Source of the DNA: Edolisoma coerulescens
Taxonomy: Eukaryota > Chordata > Aves > Passeriformes > Campephagidae
Length of the DNA: 64,000 nt
Reading direction: 5' to 3'
Assembly (NCBI GenBank): GCA_013397115.1
Contig: VWZW01004611.1
Location: 310,001-374,000 of the forward strand
Part shown: positions 27,571 to 40,968 of the stretch, in pieces
Layout of the letters: every line of letters begins with the position of its first letter
Numbering within the stretch: position 1 is the stretch's first letter
Position numbers and translations under genes: made by a program
The notes under the pieces: model-generated
Seen by the model: only the letters and a program-made list of their open reading frames with translations
Databases searched by the model: none
Told to the model about the DNA's origin: nothing

Positions 27571-30500
27571 AAATACAGTCGTTCAGAAATCAAGAGATGC
27601 ATAATTTTTATATAGAGGCATTTCCTAATCATATTGCAAAACAACAAATACTTTTTCTGAAACAGACTGAAGAACTTTGCTAACAAGAGACAAATCCTAC
27701 AAAAAAATCTGTTCAAAAAACCCAAATCAGTTGCTGTAAACTTCTGGAAAACTTAGTTATCACCCTAAAAAAACCTAACCAGAATAAATGCATAAAAACA
27801 CCCAAAAAGATGAAAAAAACCTCAGATTAAAAAAAGTTAAAGAATTAAACACTTTTGTTCCATACCGGAGTTAATCTACGGCTAGTACTTAAATACTCAT
27901 AATGTACTAGAAGTGTACATGTGACCAGAGTTTCATGGATAGTAAACCCAAAATCATCAGAAACTAGGATATATACATATCTCTTCTATGATATTTATTT
28001 AGGTAAAATATCATACATGCTCAAGTTGTACTCTTTCCTAGACACTTGCTGTTGACTCCTGCTGAATCAAGACACAGCTAATGGGACTACAGAAGCAAAC
28101 ACATGAGCAGAATTACAGACAATTTAATTATTTAATTTCCATAAAAATGTGAACACTTCACTTCTGCGTGTCCTTCTAACATTACTGCTGAATGCTCTTT
28201 TGATGCTACCAACACACGTATTTTGTTAATTAAAAAAAGCCAAATGTGCAACTATCTGCCTGCAGTCGAGTCCCTACATCATCTGTAGTAAATGAGACAA
28301 GAACAGTCATCTAGAAGCACATTTATTGCCACTAGAAGATGCCATGTAACAGTGAATAGTAAATGGAGTAGGCAATAGGTGACACCTACAGTATGTGAAC
28401 TATATTGTGTCTCAGAAATGTGCTGAAGTCAGAGGACTTGATACCTTGAGTCTGTTCTCAATTCCACCAGAAATTAAATCACTCAGCTATTTATCCCGTA
28501 AAACAGCAAGATGATCTTGATCTCTCATCAACAAAACGGGGTAAGAACTACTAGCTATAGGCTATCCAGTACCCAGTGGAAGAGTTATAAGAGGAACTGT
28601 TGCCTTTATTTCCAGCCCATTTTATACACCCCCTGTCCAAAACACTTCCAATGGAAGAAAATAGGAGAAAGTGGTTTGCTTGAGATATTAAGGAGTCCAA
28701 TTCCATGCTGTGCTTCCCCAACAGTTCACCATCACAGTGCAATTTTTAGACTTCAACAAGAAATTTTAAAAAAAAGAAGAAAGGGCAAAATCTTCTTGAT
28801 TTAAGGCTCACCAGTAGCTCACAATTACAGGCTACTTTGCCCACCACAAAAACGTTGCTGATGTATTACCACAGTAGTGGTTCAGTTACTGTAGTAATAG
28901 ATGTTCTTACACATTGTTACTAAGAAATATAACATAGGAAAATATACACAGCCCTTACAGGCTACACCAAACATTCTCTGCCCTGACCACACAGAAAAAC
29001 TGAAAAAAACACTGAAAAAACCCCACACAGACACTCCCTAAAGAAAAACAAAGAGTCTGTACTTCATGTAATTAAATCTTTTAAGTAAACCACTTGCAAT
29101 TTTTTTCTCCCAATTGAACAAATAAATTTAAAACCTTCCTGAATGAATTTAAATGTCAAATCCAAGTTTATTCTACAGGTAAAGTCTAGCTACAATGCAT
29201 TACTAGAATTCAGGCCCTAAAGGCACCTTCTATTATAAAAAGAATATGTTATATGTCATTCAAGGCTTATATTCTCAATGAAACTCAAGTTGTAGATAAC
29301 ACTTTTCCCTTTGCAGCTACTTCAACTATTATAAGCTGCTACAAAAAAACTTGAAAAAAACTACCATGCTTATCACCATGGCAACAAAATATTACACTTT
29401 TTCATATGATACCATACAGGATTTACACAAAATTGATGAGTAGTTATCTACTGTTATGTCTTACAATTAGAACTCCCAAATTTTGTCTAATATAACATTA
29501 ATGTCTCAATATCATTACAAAACATAAGCAAAAATTGGTTCTAATACTGATTTCAGCATAAAATGATATTCATATTTGCAAAAACATTAAGAAGATAGAG
29601 GGAAAGTTTTATCACCAAATAATATCAATACATTTAAGAAGAACCAGAGGAGGAAAAGAAGACTTCTGAAATTATCCAAGTCATGATAAAAGAAATCTGC
29701 TTTGAAACTGCTGAGCTAAAATTGAACACTTCTCTTCCGATTCATTAGGCTCCAAAATACATCCAGGAAAAAGGTATATACAGGTTTTGCAGGTTGACTT
29801 TTCTCTACTGAAGTTAGGGAAGAAAAGAATGTAAGTTTATCATCAGGGCAGAAGAGTGCAAGCTTATTAAATCTACATTAAAAAAAACCCTCTCAGTCGA
29901 AATTGAAAACCAGTTTCAGCTGCTAAGACAAAAAAATATAAAATCAAAGCATATTAGAAGACCTTATTTTAAAATATTTTTGTAATGCGGCATCTCATAA
30001 CATACCCATTATAAATTGCAGTCTAGTAAAATGCATCTACATCCATCAAAGACCCATGAGGTTTTTTTCAGAACTCACGTTTTTAATGGATCTGCCTGCA
30101 CCTGAACAGAGAATATCTTGGCCTCCATCAGCCACATTTGGGAGGAGTTGTCAAAGACAGAGCTATACAGACCAGATGATATTTTGTATTTTAAGCCAGG
30201 CTCTCACAGCACGACAGGCCTGGCTGCAGGCAGCAGGGAATGTTTCCTGGATCAGAACGCTAAACTGCGCGATAACATCTCAAATTTGTAAAATACAAAC
30301 AATTTGCCTCAAAATAACTAAATAACAAAAAATAAACTCTATCTCCTCTGTAATGCTGCTGGGTTGCACTTCAGTTGCATTCAAATATAGAATAAAGGAA
30401 GCTCCATTTAAAAATGTGTCTTTCTGTTTATTTCCAGGATTTACATCTAATACTGCATGTCAACATATTATCATGATGCAGCCTTGGAGTACATACATTA

Positions 30501-33500
30501 TTTCTAGGCTTTCAAAATTCTCCACCAACCATAATTTGGTGCATTTATTCACAGATTTATATAATATAAAACTGGCTGGTTTTCCCCGATAAAATATTCA
30601 ACACCAACAGCTTCTTTGGCCCTTGGCAGCTCAGATATCCAAAGCCCTTTCCTTAGGTCTATGATTCTTCCTGCTGGATGGGAACTGGAGCACTCAAACC
30701 CATCACCCCAGTACCACAGACAGCAATCAGGTGGCACCAACCCTATGTCTTTTCAAGATATTTCATCTATTATATTTGAGTAGTTAACACCAATTATTTG
30801 AATTATCAAGGACAGCCACGTGAGCATCCACTGTGATGAAGGAAATCAGCATGCACCTCGTAGATAATACCAGAATCTCTGCAAATTGAAGTTGATATTT
30901 TCACACAAAATATTCTCAGGATATAACTTTAAGAAAATCTTGACTGTTGTTACAAAAGAAGACTTTATGAAATCTGACATTAACATCAACTGAAAGATCC
31001 AGGTTCAGCCCTGGACTAGTACCACATGTTCCCATCCTGCTAAATGAATTTGAGTTCCTGTACAGTTCTGTCAGAGTATGGCACAAAACATCAAAACGTA
31101 TGAGTGACCAAAAGATACCATTTTTTTAAATGTATGCAAGCTATGTTTAAATAACAAGAAATTTTGGCTGCAAAATACAATCTTTAATACACTAATTAGG
31201 CTGCCCACATTCCCTTCTTAAAAAGACAAAATCCCACAGATATTGAATCTTGAGTCCTCTGTAGTCTAGCCTATGGATTAGGGAAAGATTTGGAGATCAA
31301 AAAAAGCAAACAGCTTGAATGATATAAGTATGACAGATAGGGCAGGATGATTAATTTGAGGCGACTCACTCATGAATAGGTGGTATTTGGGTATTCTATA
31401 ATGGACCATTCTTCTAAGAATGTCCTTCAATGGATGTGAAGCTCTGAACAATCTAATCTAGAATGAAATGGTGTCTCCATTGTTATCCTGAACTCTAATT
31501 AGACTAGGATAAACACTCTCATTATGCTCTACCCTATTTATCTGAAACCTGTTAACCCCTACCCACCCCACCAATCTCGTGTTCTTTGGTAAATACTGCT
31601 CTAATTTATCTTCTGATAAAAGACTCTCATGCTTCTTGTCTCTTGAGTACTACTAAAAATAATCATCACTTCACAAGCATTAAAAATTTAAAGTCTCGAC
31701 AAATTATGAAAGATGCAAAGGAAATAAGTATCACAATTTAAATCTACTTAATAAAATCTACTTCATAAAAGATTTGCATATATACAGATTTTATATGTAT
31801 ATCCTTGCTATGCACAGAAGAAAAAAGGAGAAATTAAAGGAGGGGGAAAAGATACATCAAAAAGAGCTCACAATTAAAAAATTTTAAAAATTAAGTATGG
31901 GGCAATATAGATGTATTTTTCTTTAATAAAAACCTTGGATTTTTTTGGCTATGAAATGTACTATTCTGCAACTGCCACCTTTATTTTAGACTAGCAACAG
32001 TCAGAACCACCTACATCTTAAATTTGCCTTTATTGCCATAGAAACATATGTTTGCTTTAACTAAAAAGGAAGTCTTCTGGCTCAATCATCTACTTTCTAT
32101 ATCATACACTACAGAAGACATAATTTATTCATTTACACATCCATACTTGCATACTTTTAACATGAGCTGCATCCACCTCAGCTACGATGAAAAATCACAC
32201 GTGGTTTGTGTTAGATAAGATAGTTATAGAACACTTATATTAAAATAAAAATAAATTACTTCAATCTACTCTACATAAACTCAAAAGGACAGAATTACTT
32301 CAAAATTGTTTATGTTCTTAAATCAATCCAATTTCAAGTATACTTCTGCTGACTTTTACTGCAATAGTAATGCAATGTTTAGCACAGTCATGCACCATTT
32401 TATTAAATAATTGTAATTAAACCTTTCCGTGTTCAATAATAGATGGGAAACAGGTCAAAACACATAGAAGAAAATGGTATTTTTGTTCTCTTTAAAGCCA
32501 CTGACACCAAGGAGAATGCATACAAAAAATTACAGATGTTCACTGCTAATAAAAAACCAAATACATTCATGCAGTTTTAGTACCAAAAGAAAGATCTAAA
32601 CTATTTCTGTAAAGTACTAGAGTACTGTTCTACAAGGCAAAGAAGTTCCTCAAGTCCTCAAAGCCCCCAGCTCACATGGGCTTGGGCACACAGACACCCC
32701 ACAACCAGCAGTGGGCTCCCACCAGCCCCTGCTGACCTCTGCAAACCCACCGACAGAACAATGCTAGTACGTGTTACAGCAGAGATGATTGTTTTGTAAC
32801 CCACTACAATAAAAGTAATGGGAAAACTCATCATTTCACTAGGAAAGGCAGAATAAACATGCAGCATGTTCAAACGAACATATTTAAGCTGCCACACCCA
32901 AGACAGCAACTTGAGCTCTCAGCAACTTCTTAGCAGTTCTACAGGCTCCTTGCAATAGAAGTGGGGAAAAATAACAGCATGTAAGGCTTACCAATGCTAA
33001 ATTTTGGCCTCAAGCCCACTCTCCAAGGGCGGAATTGAATACTCACTAGGTATGGCAGGGAAAATGAAAAAATTTTTCAACATTAAGTTACAGAACAGGT
33101 CTAAATACAGTTCACAGTATCGGAGAAAAAAATTATTTTTTCATTCATAAATCACCACGGCTGCACTGCAGATAACTTACTTTGACTAGATAACAGCATT
33201 TTCCTTTTGACTTTTGGTAAATATTTGAACATCCATAGACATGAAATTATACTGGCTTAGAAAACATTTTTTCTTCTTAAACAGAAATACTCAAGTATGT
33301 GCAGAATCACAGCAAAAATGTTCAAAATCACCATTATCCATAAATGCAATATTTATCTCTGATTATTCTAACTATTCAAAGGAAAGAAAAACATATACAA
33401 ACTGACCACTACAGTAACAGTGGAGTGATCCTCTCCTTATAAGAAAAAGATATTTAACAGAATAGTGGTTTCCTGAGGGGAAAAAGAAAAGTGCTAAAAA

Positions 33501-36500
33501 ATGACCAGTGGTTTTTGGTAAAGGAATTGTTGATGGTAGGGGAGGGTTTTTTGTTGCAGGGAAGTTGGTTTGGGTTTTTTTCAGGAAAAGGGAAACCTGA
33601 AAACAGGGGTGGAGACAGGCCAGTTTTACTGATTATTTTTTAATTTTCTTTAATTGTTTTCTCAATTGTTAACTGACCTAATTAGAGCTCTATTTGGGCA
33701 GGTATTTCTAGAACATGATTGAAATACTGTCAAATATTTGTAAAAGCCACAATTTCCAAAGAGTTCAGAGTAAAAATGGCAAGAAGAAAGTCTAAACTAA
33801 CTAGAAAAATTATTCACTGTGAATTATTCATGCAGCAGTAGTTATCTTGTGCACACACACACATGCTTCAACCATATAAATCCCCTCTAATCTAGATAGA
33901 CACTTTCCAGGAGACTTGTAGTATTTTAGAATACAAAATAGTGTAAAAAATTCCTAGAAAATACTTCACTTATAGAAACACCCCCAAAAAAGAGTAAGCC
34001 CCCAGACACATTCATTCAGATGATAAAAGGAAGAGGTTGTGCTCACCCTTCCTGTTCTGGAGTGAAATAACACAAAGTCAAAGCTCTTTCCTAGGGATTT
34101 GGCTCAATAGCAAGGCCAGCACACTATTACACAGTTGTTGAGCATCATAATGGCTTAGGGGATACTACTAAAAAAAACCCCAAACAAGCAAGAGACGACC
34201 AAAACGGAAAGCAGAATTCTAACTTTTTCTTGCCCAAAACATTATGAATAAAACACAATTCTGAACTAGTTCACCATTTGTAAAAACTACAGTCAAACAG
34301 AATCAATGTAAAGAAAGAATCTGTTTGTTATCTCCTAGATGAAAGCACTAGGCCTAAATACATATTCTAGTCAAATAGCCAACAGGGAAGTACCATACCA
34401 TTTTTCATTTTTTTTCCAAAGGAAGAAATCCCAACAACTTGCTTTCATAACATATGGAAAGCTCAAGAATATTTGTGTAAAGGAGCATGGGCAGTTTGGA
34501 AAACACAGCAGCAACATACTCAGGAGCAAACTACATTAAAGCTTTTGTTTGTTTTTTTTCCAAATCAATCTTCAGTCAAACAAAACACAATCCACATATG
34601 GCAGCAGGCCAACTATGGTAGATGTCACATTGCTTGACAAGATTTACCGCAATGTTCAGAGCATGAATACTTTAGATTCACTGTCAGGCAGTGTGCAAGG
34701 ACAGCTGCTTATTCTGAACCAAACCCTTCAGGTTCACTAGAAGAACAAAGTGTCTGGAAAGCAGGAGAGAGAGAGATAAAAACACCTAATGCTGTTATTT
34801 TAAAAGACAAGAGAAAAGATGAGGATGGACAAAAATCAGGCAGACAATACCTTGGTGAAGGTCTCCAGAAAGAACAAAGCTTTATTATATTGCAGGAGCA
34901 GAACATGGCTTTATGTAAAAGGAATAAGTGCAAACACTGTTTATAACCCTTTTCTCTCTCTAATGGTTTCTTCCTATTAACAAAATACTTTTAAATTTAA
35001 ATTTAAACAAGCTGTATAAACACTGTGCTCACCTCACTACTGAATCAAAGCAAAACTACTACTGTTGCAGAATCATTAACATCTGCTAGGTGGACCAAGC
35101 CCTGCCCTTGTGCAAACCCTGTCACATAAAAGGCTGCAGAGGAAGAGTCAGCTCTGCACTGATGTGGGTCATACAACACTGCAAAACAACATTACCTAAA
35201 AAAAAAATCTTTTTTTAATTTTAATGATTATACTGAAAAGGCTAAAGTGGGACCAATAGATAAGACTGCCCAGCTACCTATCTGCAGCATTTACATATAA
35301 ATATTGTTATTAAAAACCTTACATCATTTTAGAGTTTCTACTCATCTTCACAAGGTCTGAGAGCAAAGAAGCTGCAAGATTATCTCCAACTTTTGCCACA
35401 GAACCTGCTCTAAGAGCTAACTCAAAGAACCATATTACTAAGCTTAGCAAACTGTTAAAAATATTCCTCAGCAGTCTATAAAAAAATTTCCCCCTATACC
35501 CATTAACATTTTCACACAACACTGTATTTCTTGTCTGAATCCCTGTTGCATGTAAACAGGAGGCTCAAGTGGGAGCATTTGACTTAGAATTGTGTATTCA
35601 GTGCAGATGCTGGATTCAGCAGAGAAATGATGAAGAACTAGGCCTTTTTTTTTCCTCTCTTTTCTAATTAACTGAGCTCTTGAATACTATTAGCAGCTCT
35701 AGAGGCACTGTAATTTTATTACTCCTTAAGAAAGATATACATAAGTAGAAAAAGTAGATCTACAATTTCAGATGAGAAACAAGTACATCAGTGTAACCAT
35801 GTCAGAAAAAAACCAAGTCCCAAAGCACAAATGTGCCCTAAAGGCAGTGTGTGCCCACCTCACTCACAAGAGTACGCAGGAAATTGAAAACCATGATTCC
35901 CATTTCTAACACAACCAAGCTACCACACTGCTGGCACCCCGGCTCACACCCAAGCTGCCCTCCAGCACACTGACAGACTCCTTTTAATTTTTTCTGTTTC
36001 TTTTACTATTACTCATGTAATACACAACCATTTTTCTTTTTGTTGACCAAGAATATTTCGCCCAAGCCCTTCAAGTTCACTTTTGCAGGCATCTTTTGTC
36101 CAGTTTTCCCAAAATCTCATCACATGCCACACTATTTTTGAGGTTTTCCCCTGACTGAGAAGGAACTACTGTAAATGTAACAAATTTTGTTTAAAGCTTA
36201 TGCTATTATATAAAAGACTTTTAATAACAGGCCAAGTCATACGACTAAGCACTACTTCTCAAAAATCCAAGAAATGTTGTCTAGCTTATCACTTTCCAGC
36301 ACTGAACTGAACTCTGAGAAGACATGGAAATTGGGGCCAGAAGCCATTAGCTTCTAGCAACACACCTAGGTCAACTCAGTTGGAATAACTTATTTAAGTC
36401 CAAAAACAAGTAGGTTTTATGTTAAAAGAAATAGATACTTTTCTATAAATTTGCATTTCTGTAGGTATCCCTAACAGACAATAAACATGAAACAGAGATA

Positions 36501-39500
36501 TTTATAACACCTGAGAACCATCCAAAAATGTCTAATTTTGGCTGCTCATATTAGGAAAGAAAAATAAACTATTCCATTTTAAATTGCGCAGGAGGCAGAG
36601 GGAGGAAGCATAGGGATTTGTTTGTTTTTCTAGCACAAGTTACAAATTCCTATTCCCTCGGACATGACTGAAATAAAACACACTATCCTTTATTCCCAGC
36701 CTCTTCTTTAGACAGATTTTGATTTAGAAGAACCACCTTCTCTCACAAAAGGATGTTAATTAGTAGTCTTATTCTTCCAACATTTTTTCACTCTGAAACC
36801 TATTTTTTTCACAAAACAGATACCTGTTCCTAAACAAAGCATGGGGAGCAGCTGAATGTTCAGTGATGCATTCCAATACTGTTTCCAGACATGCAGTCCC
36901 ACAATCAACCTCAGAAGAGCAGCAGTTCTGAACTATACAAACATCAGCAAATTCAGGTTCAATCTGTGAATGTCATTTGGCTTAAAGCAAATTCATTATG
37001 CTCAAATCTACTGTTGAACTGATAAGAGATGAACTATTTTTAATTTTATTTTCCAGACCTGTAAATTGAATTTTCTGTAGGCTTCAGAAGCTGTGAACTA
37101 ATAAAATGCTTATTAACACTCAATAAAAATCCAAGTGTACTTCCAGAAATTTCATGGTGGATATAAAGTGGGGCAAAGAAACAAAACTAAACCAAAGTGT
37201 CCTGCCTTTCAATGCTTCCCTATACCTAGAGGAAGTTTTACCAAGTTTTACTTTTCCTGCCCTTTAGGACTACCATACATGAAATCTGTCTGGAATTCAG
37301 GCAAAGCAGAACTTGTTCCAAAACACACAACTGATCTGTGATCTTCAGACTGGCCATTAACCACCATTTCCAGATAAACATTCACTTTACATCAGTACAT
37401 AGAAAACCAAGGTGAAAGATTAAGGGATTGGTTTTGGTTATAAGTCACTGAAGCAAGACCGACTTGAAACACCCTACCAGGTAAACACACCAACAGCAGG
37501 ATCCTTAAAGTATAAGCAGAGCTCGAAGAGACCAGAAACAACCTATTATTTTTAAAATATAGCAGTCATATTTCTAGACAAGGCAAAAACCAATAATGTT
37601 GTTTATAAATTACATGTCTCAAAGGTCATATCTGCAAGAATAAGTTAGCCTTTTTAAAGACTTTAAGGATGAAAGAGAACCAAAAATCTTATCTCTCACT
37701 CTATTAATTGTTTCATACAGTAATTCATACTTTCAATACTCCTTGCCAAGTTCTGTAGAAAGTTTTTTCTCGTTATCTGATTGTACACTAAATATAGTTA
37801 GTATACTTTCTCAAGATCAAATGTCTCCATGTTTTATCTGCCTGCATTGTATGAATTTCAATTATCCAGGAGTGCCTTTTTTCATGGGTTCAACTCAAAA
37901 CAAATTCCAATGGAGACATATACAGAAAGAATTTATGTTCTTAAGGGAACAAAGAACACTTCTATATAAAAAATGGTTAAAGTACAAGAATGAAACTAAG
38001 ACATTCCTTTCAGGTACCTCTTGCATTAGCCAAGTGTCCCACAAAACCTAAAGGCAAAACCCACTTGGAACTGACCCTGGCATCTGGTTTGCCAGAAGCA
38101 AGAATTTCAGGCTGACATGACTACCACCCATATTGTATTTGGGGACTTGTTCAACAAATCCTTAACCTAAATCCTTTGTTTCCTTTTGCCCTAAAGTCTT
38201 CCATTTAATTTCACGGTTATCACAAAAGAAGAATTAACTTCAAGTAAGGATTTTAGTGCCTGGAAGTGGAATTATTCAGAGACCTGCACAGTCCTATCAG
38301 AGCACCACAGTATTACCACGTTTCATTAAACAAGATTCCAGCTGATATCCAATAATAATAAGCATGACTATCTCTTTTTCAATATCAAGCATGTCAGGCA
38401 ATGGCCTTGGGATAAAAAGGACTCCCAGAAGCAAGGAGAGAATTATGATTAAGAATGAAAACACTGCAACCTTGTAAGTATCTCCCTAGAAAGATGCATA
38501 TCAAATGGTTCCAGCCAAAGCCATAGCCAGGAACAGTAACAAGTTAAAATATTACTTAAGAAGAAAACGTACAAGAACTAGAAATAGTGGAACCAGGGAA
38601 GACTGAGGGTCCAGATCTCCTGCCTGATAGTGTCATATTTTAACTCTCAGTTAAATGTATAAAATTGCAAGCTGAAACCTAATAGCAATGAGGTGGTTTT
38701 ACCTTTCTGTCATAACACATTTATCTCCAACAGGGAAATAAAAAACATTAAAAAGGAGACTGACTCACTGATGCAATAAGAAGTACAGCAAAAAAAGTTA
38801 AGTGAGTCAAGCCTACAAGACTGAAAGACTGGCATTTTTCTTGGTGTCACAAAAAAAGCTTGGCTTTTACAAAAAGTGCATTAAAACAATGAAAACACAG
38901 GAAAATGTCTAATCTGGAAGCAGTGCCCACCACATAACATTCTGGTACAGACACAGAATGGAAGGTTAAACAATATTACATTGTAATGATCAATTTTATA
39001 AATGTCTCACTGAATTTCACAGAAGCAGCACGGTTCCATGCACCACTCAGACCCAGTAGTTTTACCTGGCAAAATTAGTATGCATAACATGTGCAAAGAA
39101 GACATCTTCATGATCAGACTGACACATGTACATGGATAACAACAGATAACAAAAGGCAAAGGTCCACATGCATAACAGATAAGGTCAAGAATCTCAACCC
39201 TAATTCACAGGTTAGAGAAATGTGGGAGAGATAGGGCTGGGGGAGATTACACTGCTCTCCTAATTACGATTCATAGTTACACATCCTTCATCTACACAAA
39301 AATAAATGTCTAGTCTTAATGCAAATGACGTTCTTTTCATCAAGATGCTAAATTAGTACCAAACACATCACTTCTGATTTTGTGTGAAATACCATCCATG
39401 CATCCTGGCACATCCTGAGTAGAGCTACACAGAGGGGTGTGAGGAAAAGCCATGCAGTTTGCAGACACTTTTCACCCAGAAAGACAGCACAAAATGATAC

Positions 39501-39775
39501 TTTTCTCCAATCTCCATTGGACGTTGTAGTACTGTCAGGCACATGGAAAATTAACAATCTATTTAAAATGTCTCCATTGGATGCTATAATGATTTCTTTC
39601 CAGTCAGAAATGAGTACTATATTGGCAGCCAGTAAAACTTTTACAAAAGGTGTGCTAGACAGCTTTATTTTTATGCACAAACCACCACATCAAATTCAGT
39701 GCCAAGTGCTTGCTCTAGAACTAACATTACAAATCCCACACTTTAATTTGCTTAGGAGCACAAGCTATTTCATCT

Positions 39776-40410
39776 ATACCCATGGCCTGACAAATTTGGT
39801 GGTCTTCTATGATGGGGATAAGGGAAGGGCAACAGGTATCATCCACCTGGACTTGTGTAAAGCATTTGCAATCGTCCTGCATAATGTGTCCAAAACTGGA
39901 GACACATGGATTTGATGAACGGACCACTCAGTGGATAAAGAATTGGCTGGATGGTCACACTCAAAGACTTGCAGTCAACAGCTCAATGTCCAAGTGAAGA
40001 GAAGTGACAAGTGACAGTCCTCAGGGCTCAGTATGATGGCACCTTTGTCAGCGACAGGGATGGTGGGATCAAGTGCACCCTCAGCAAGTTTGCTGACCAA
40101 GCTGTGTGGTGCAGTTGACAGCCTGGAGGGAGGGGATATCATCCAGAGGGATCCTGACAGGCTTGACAGGTAGATGTGTGAGAACCTCATGAAGTTCAAG
40201 AAGGCCAAGAGCAAGGTGCTCCAGCAGGGTCATGGCAATCTCCGGCACAAATACAGGGCGGAGAATGGATTGAAAGCAGCCCTGCAGAGAAGGACTTGAA
40301 GATGCTGGTGGACAAAAAGCTGGACATGAACCAACAATGTGTGCTGACAGCCCAGAAAGCCAACCACATCTTGGGCTGCATCAAAGAGATGTGACCAGCA
40401 GGTCAAGGGA
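39776..40410 (+). pseudogene. CR1 ORF2 reverse-transcriptase fragment, frameshifted
   Basis: The reading starts in one frame with GLTNLVVFYDGDKGRAT and IIHLDLCKAF, matching the block of CR1 reverse transcriptases that carries the first catalytic Asp (LDL-x-KAF). It continues in another frame with LETHGFDERTTQWIKNWLDG, a known CR1 RT region, after a shift near 39890. Further downstream, KFADQAVWCS-type sequence stands where FADD would be expected, in yet another frame, so the catalytic motif is not intact. Late frames preserve AQKANHILGCI-like sequence. A decayed pseudogene of a cytoplasmic/nuclear target-primed retrotransposition enzyme; no activity is possible. Confidence 0.85.
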
Positions 40411-40968
40411 GGTGATTCTCCCCCTCTACTTTGCTCTCATGAGACCCCCCCATCCCGGAGTACTGCATCCATCTCTGTGGTCCCCAGGACAAGACAGATG
40501 TGGACCTGGAATGAATCCAGAGAAGGGCCAATAAGCTGATCACACAGCTGGTGCACCTCTCCTACAAACAGATTGAGAGAGTAGGGGCTGTTCAGCCTGG
40601 AGAAGGCTCTGGAGAGCTCTAAGAGCAGCCTTCCAGTATGCAGAGGGGGCTTACAAGAAGGCTGGAGAGGGACTTTTTACAAGGGCATGCAGGGACAGGA
40701 CAGGGGGAATAGCCTTAAGATGAAGGAGTGTAAGTATAGATTAGATATTAAGAGGAAATTCTTTACTGTGAGGGTAGTGAAGCACTGGATCAGGTTGCCC
40801 AGAGAGGTTTTGGATTCCCCATCCCTGAAGGTGCTCAAAACCAGGCTGGATGAGGCTCTGAGTAACCTGGTGTAGTAGAAGGTTTCCTGCCCTTGGCAGG
40901 GGGATTGGAATTAGACAATCTTTAAGGTTCTTTCCAGCCCTAACCATTCCATGATTCTATGATTCCGG
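39776..40968 (+). mobile_element. CR1 LINE, longest copy, with reverse-transcriptase remnant
   Basis: About 1.2 kb of CR1, 5'-truncated inside the reverse-transcriptase domain and complete at the 3' end (CCATTCCATGATTCTATGAT). It carries broken RT coding sequence. After the RT it shows the usual CR1 3' blocks, such as GAAGCACTGGATCAGGTTGC and CATCCCTGAAGGTGCTCAAA. It is antisense to the host gene. Several frame shifts and stops show it is inactive. Confidence 0.94.

Larger units (their letters stand above)
20911..39775. other. long intronic stretch without recognisable genes
   Basis: About 18.9 kb of AT-rich intron 3. I see no exon-like or protein-family sequence. The 154-codon frame at 23745-24209 has no family motif. 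Noted items are an 18-bp palindrome at 21887-21904, a weak ancient MIR-like stretch near 27490-27570, a small inverted repeat at 28865-28898, and a short CA run near 33853. Confidence 0.6.

Noticed and set aside
33849..33866. CA-rich microsatellite
   Set aside because: Only about six or seven units, too short to be notable.
39439..39915. 158-codon open frame on the plus strand
   Set aside because: The last third is the CR1 reverse-transcriptase remnant and the first part is unrelated flanking DNA, so it is a chance fusion and not a gene.
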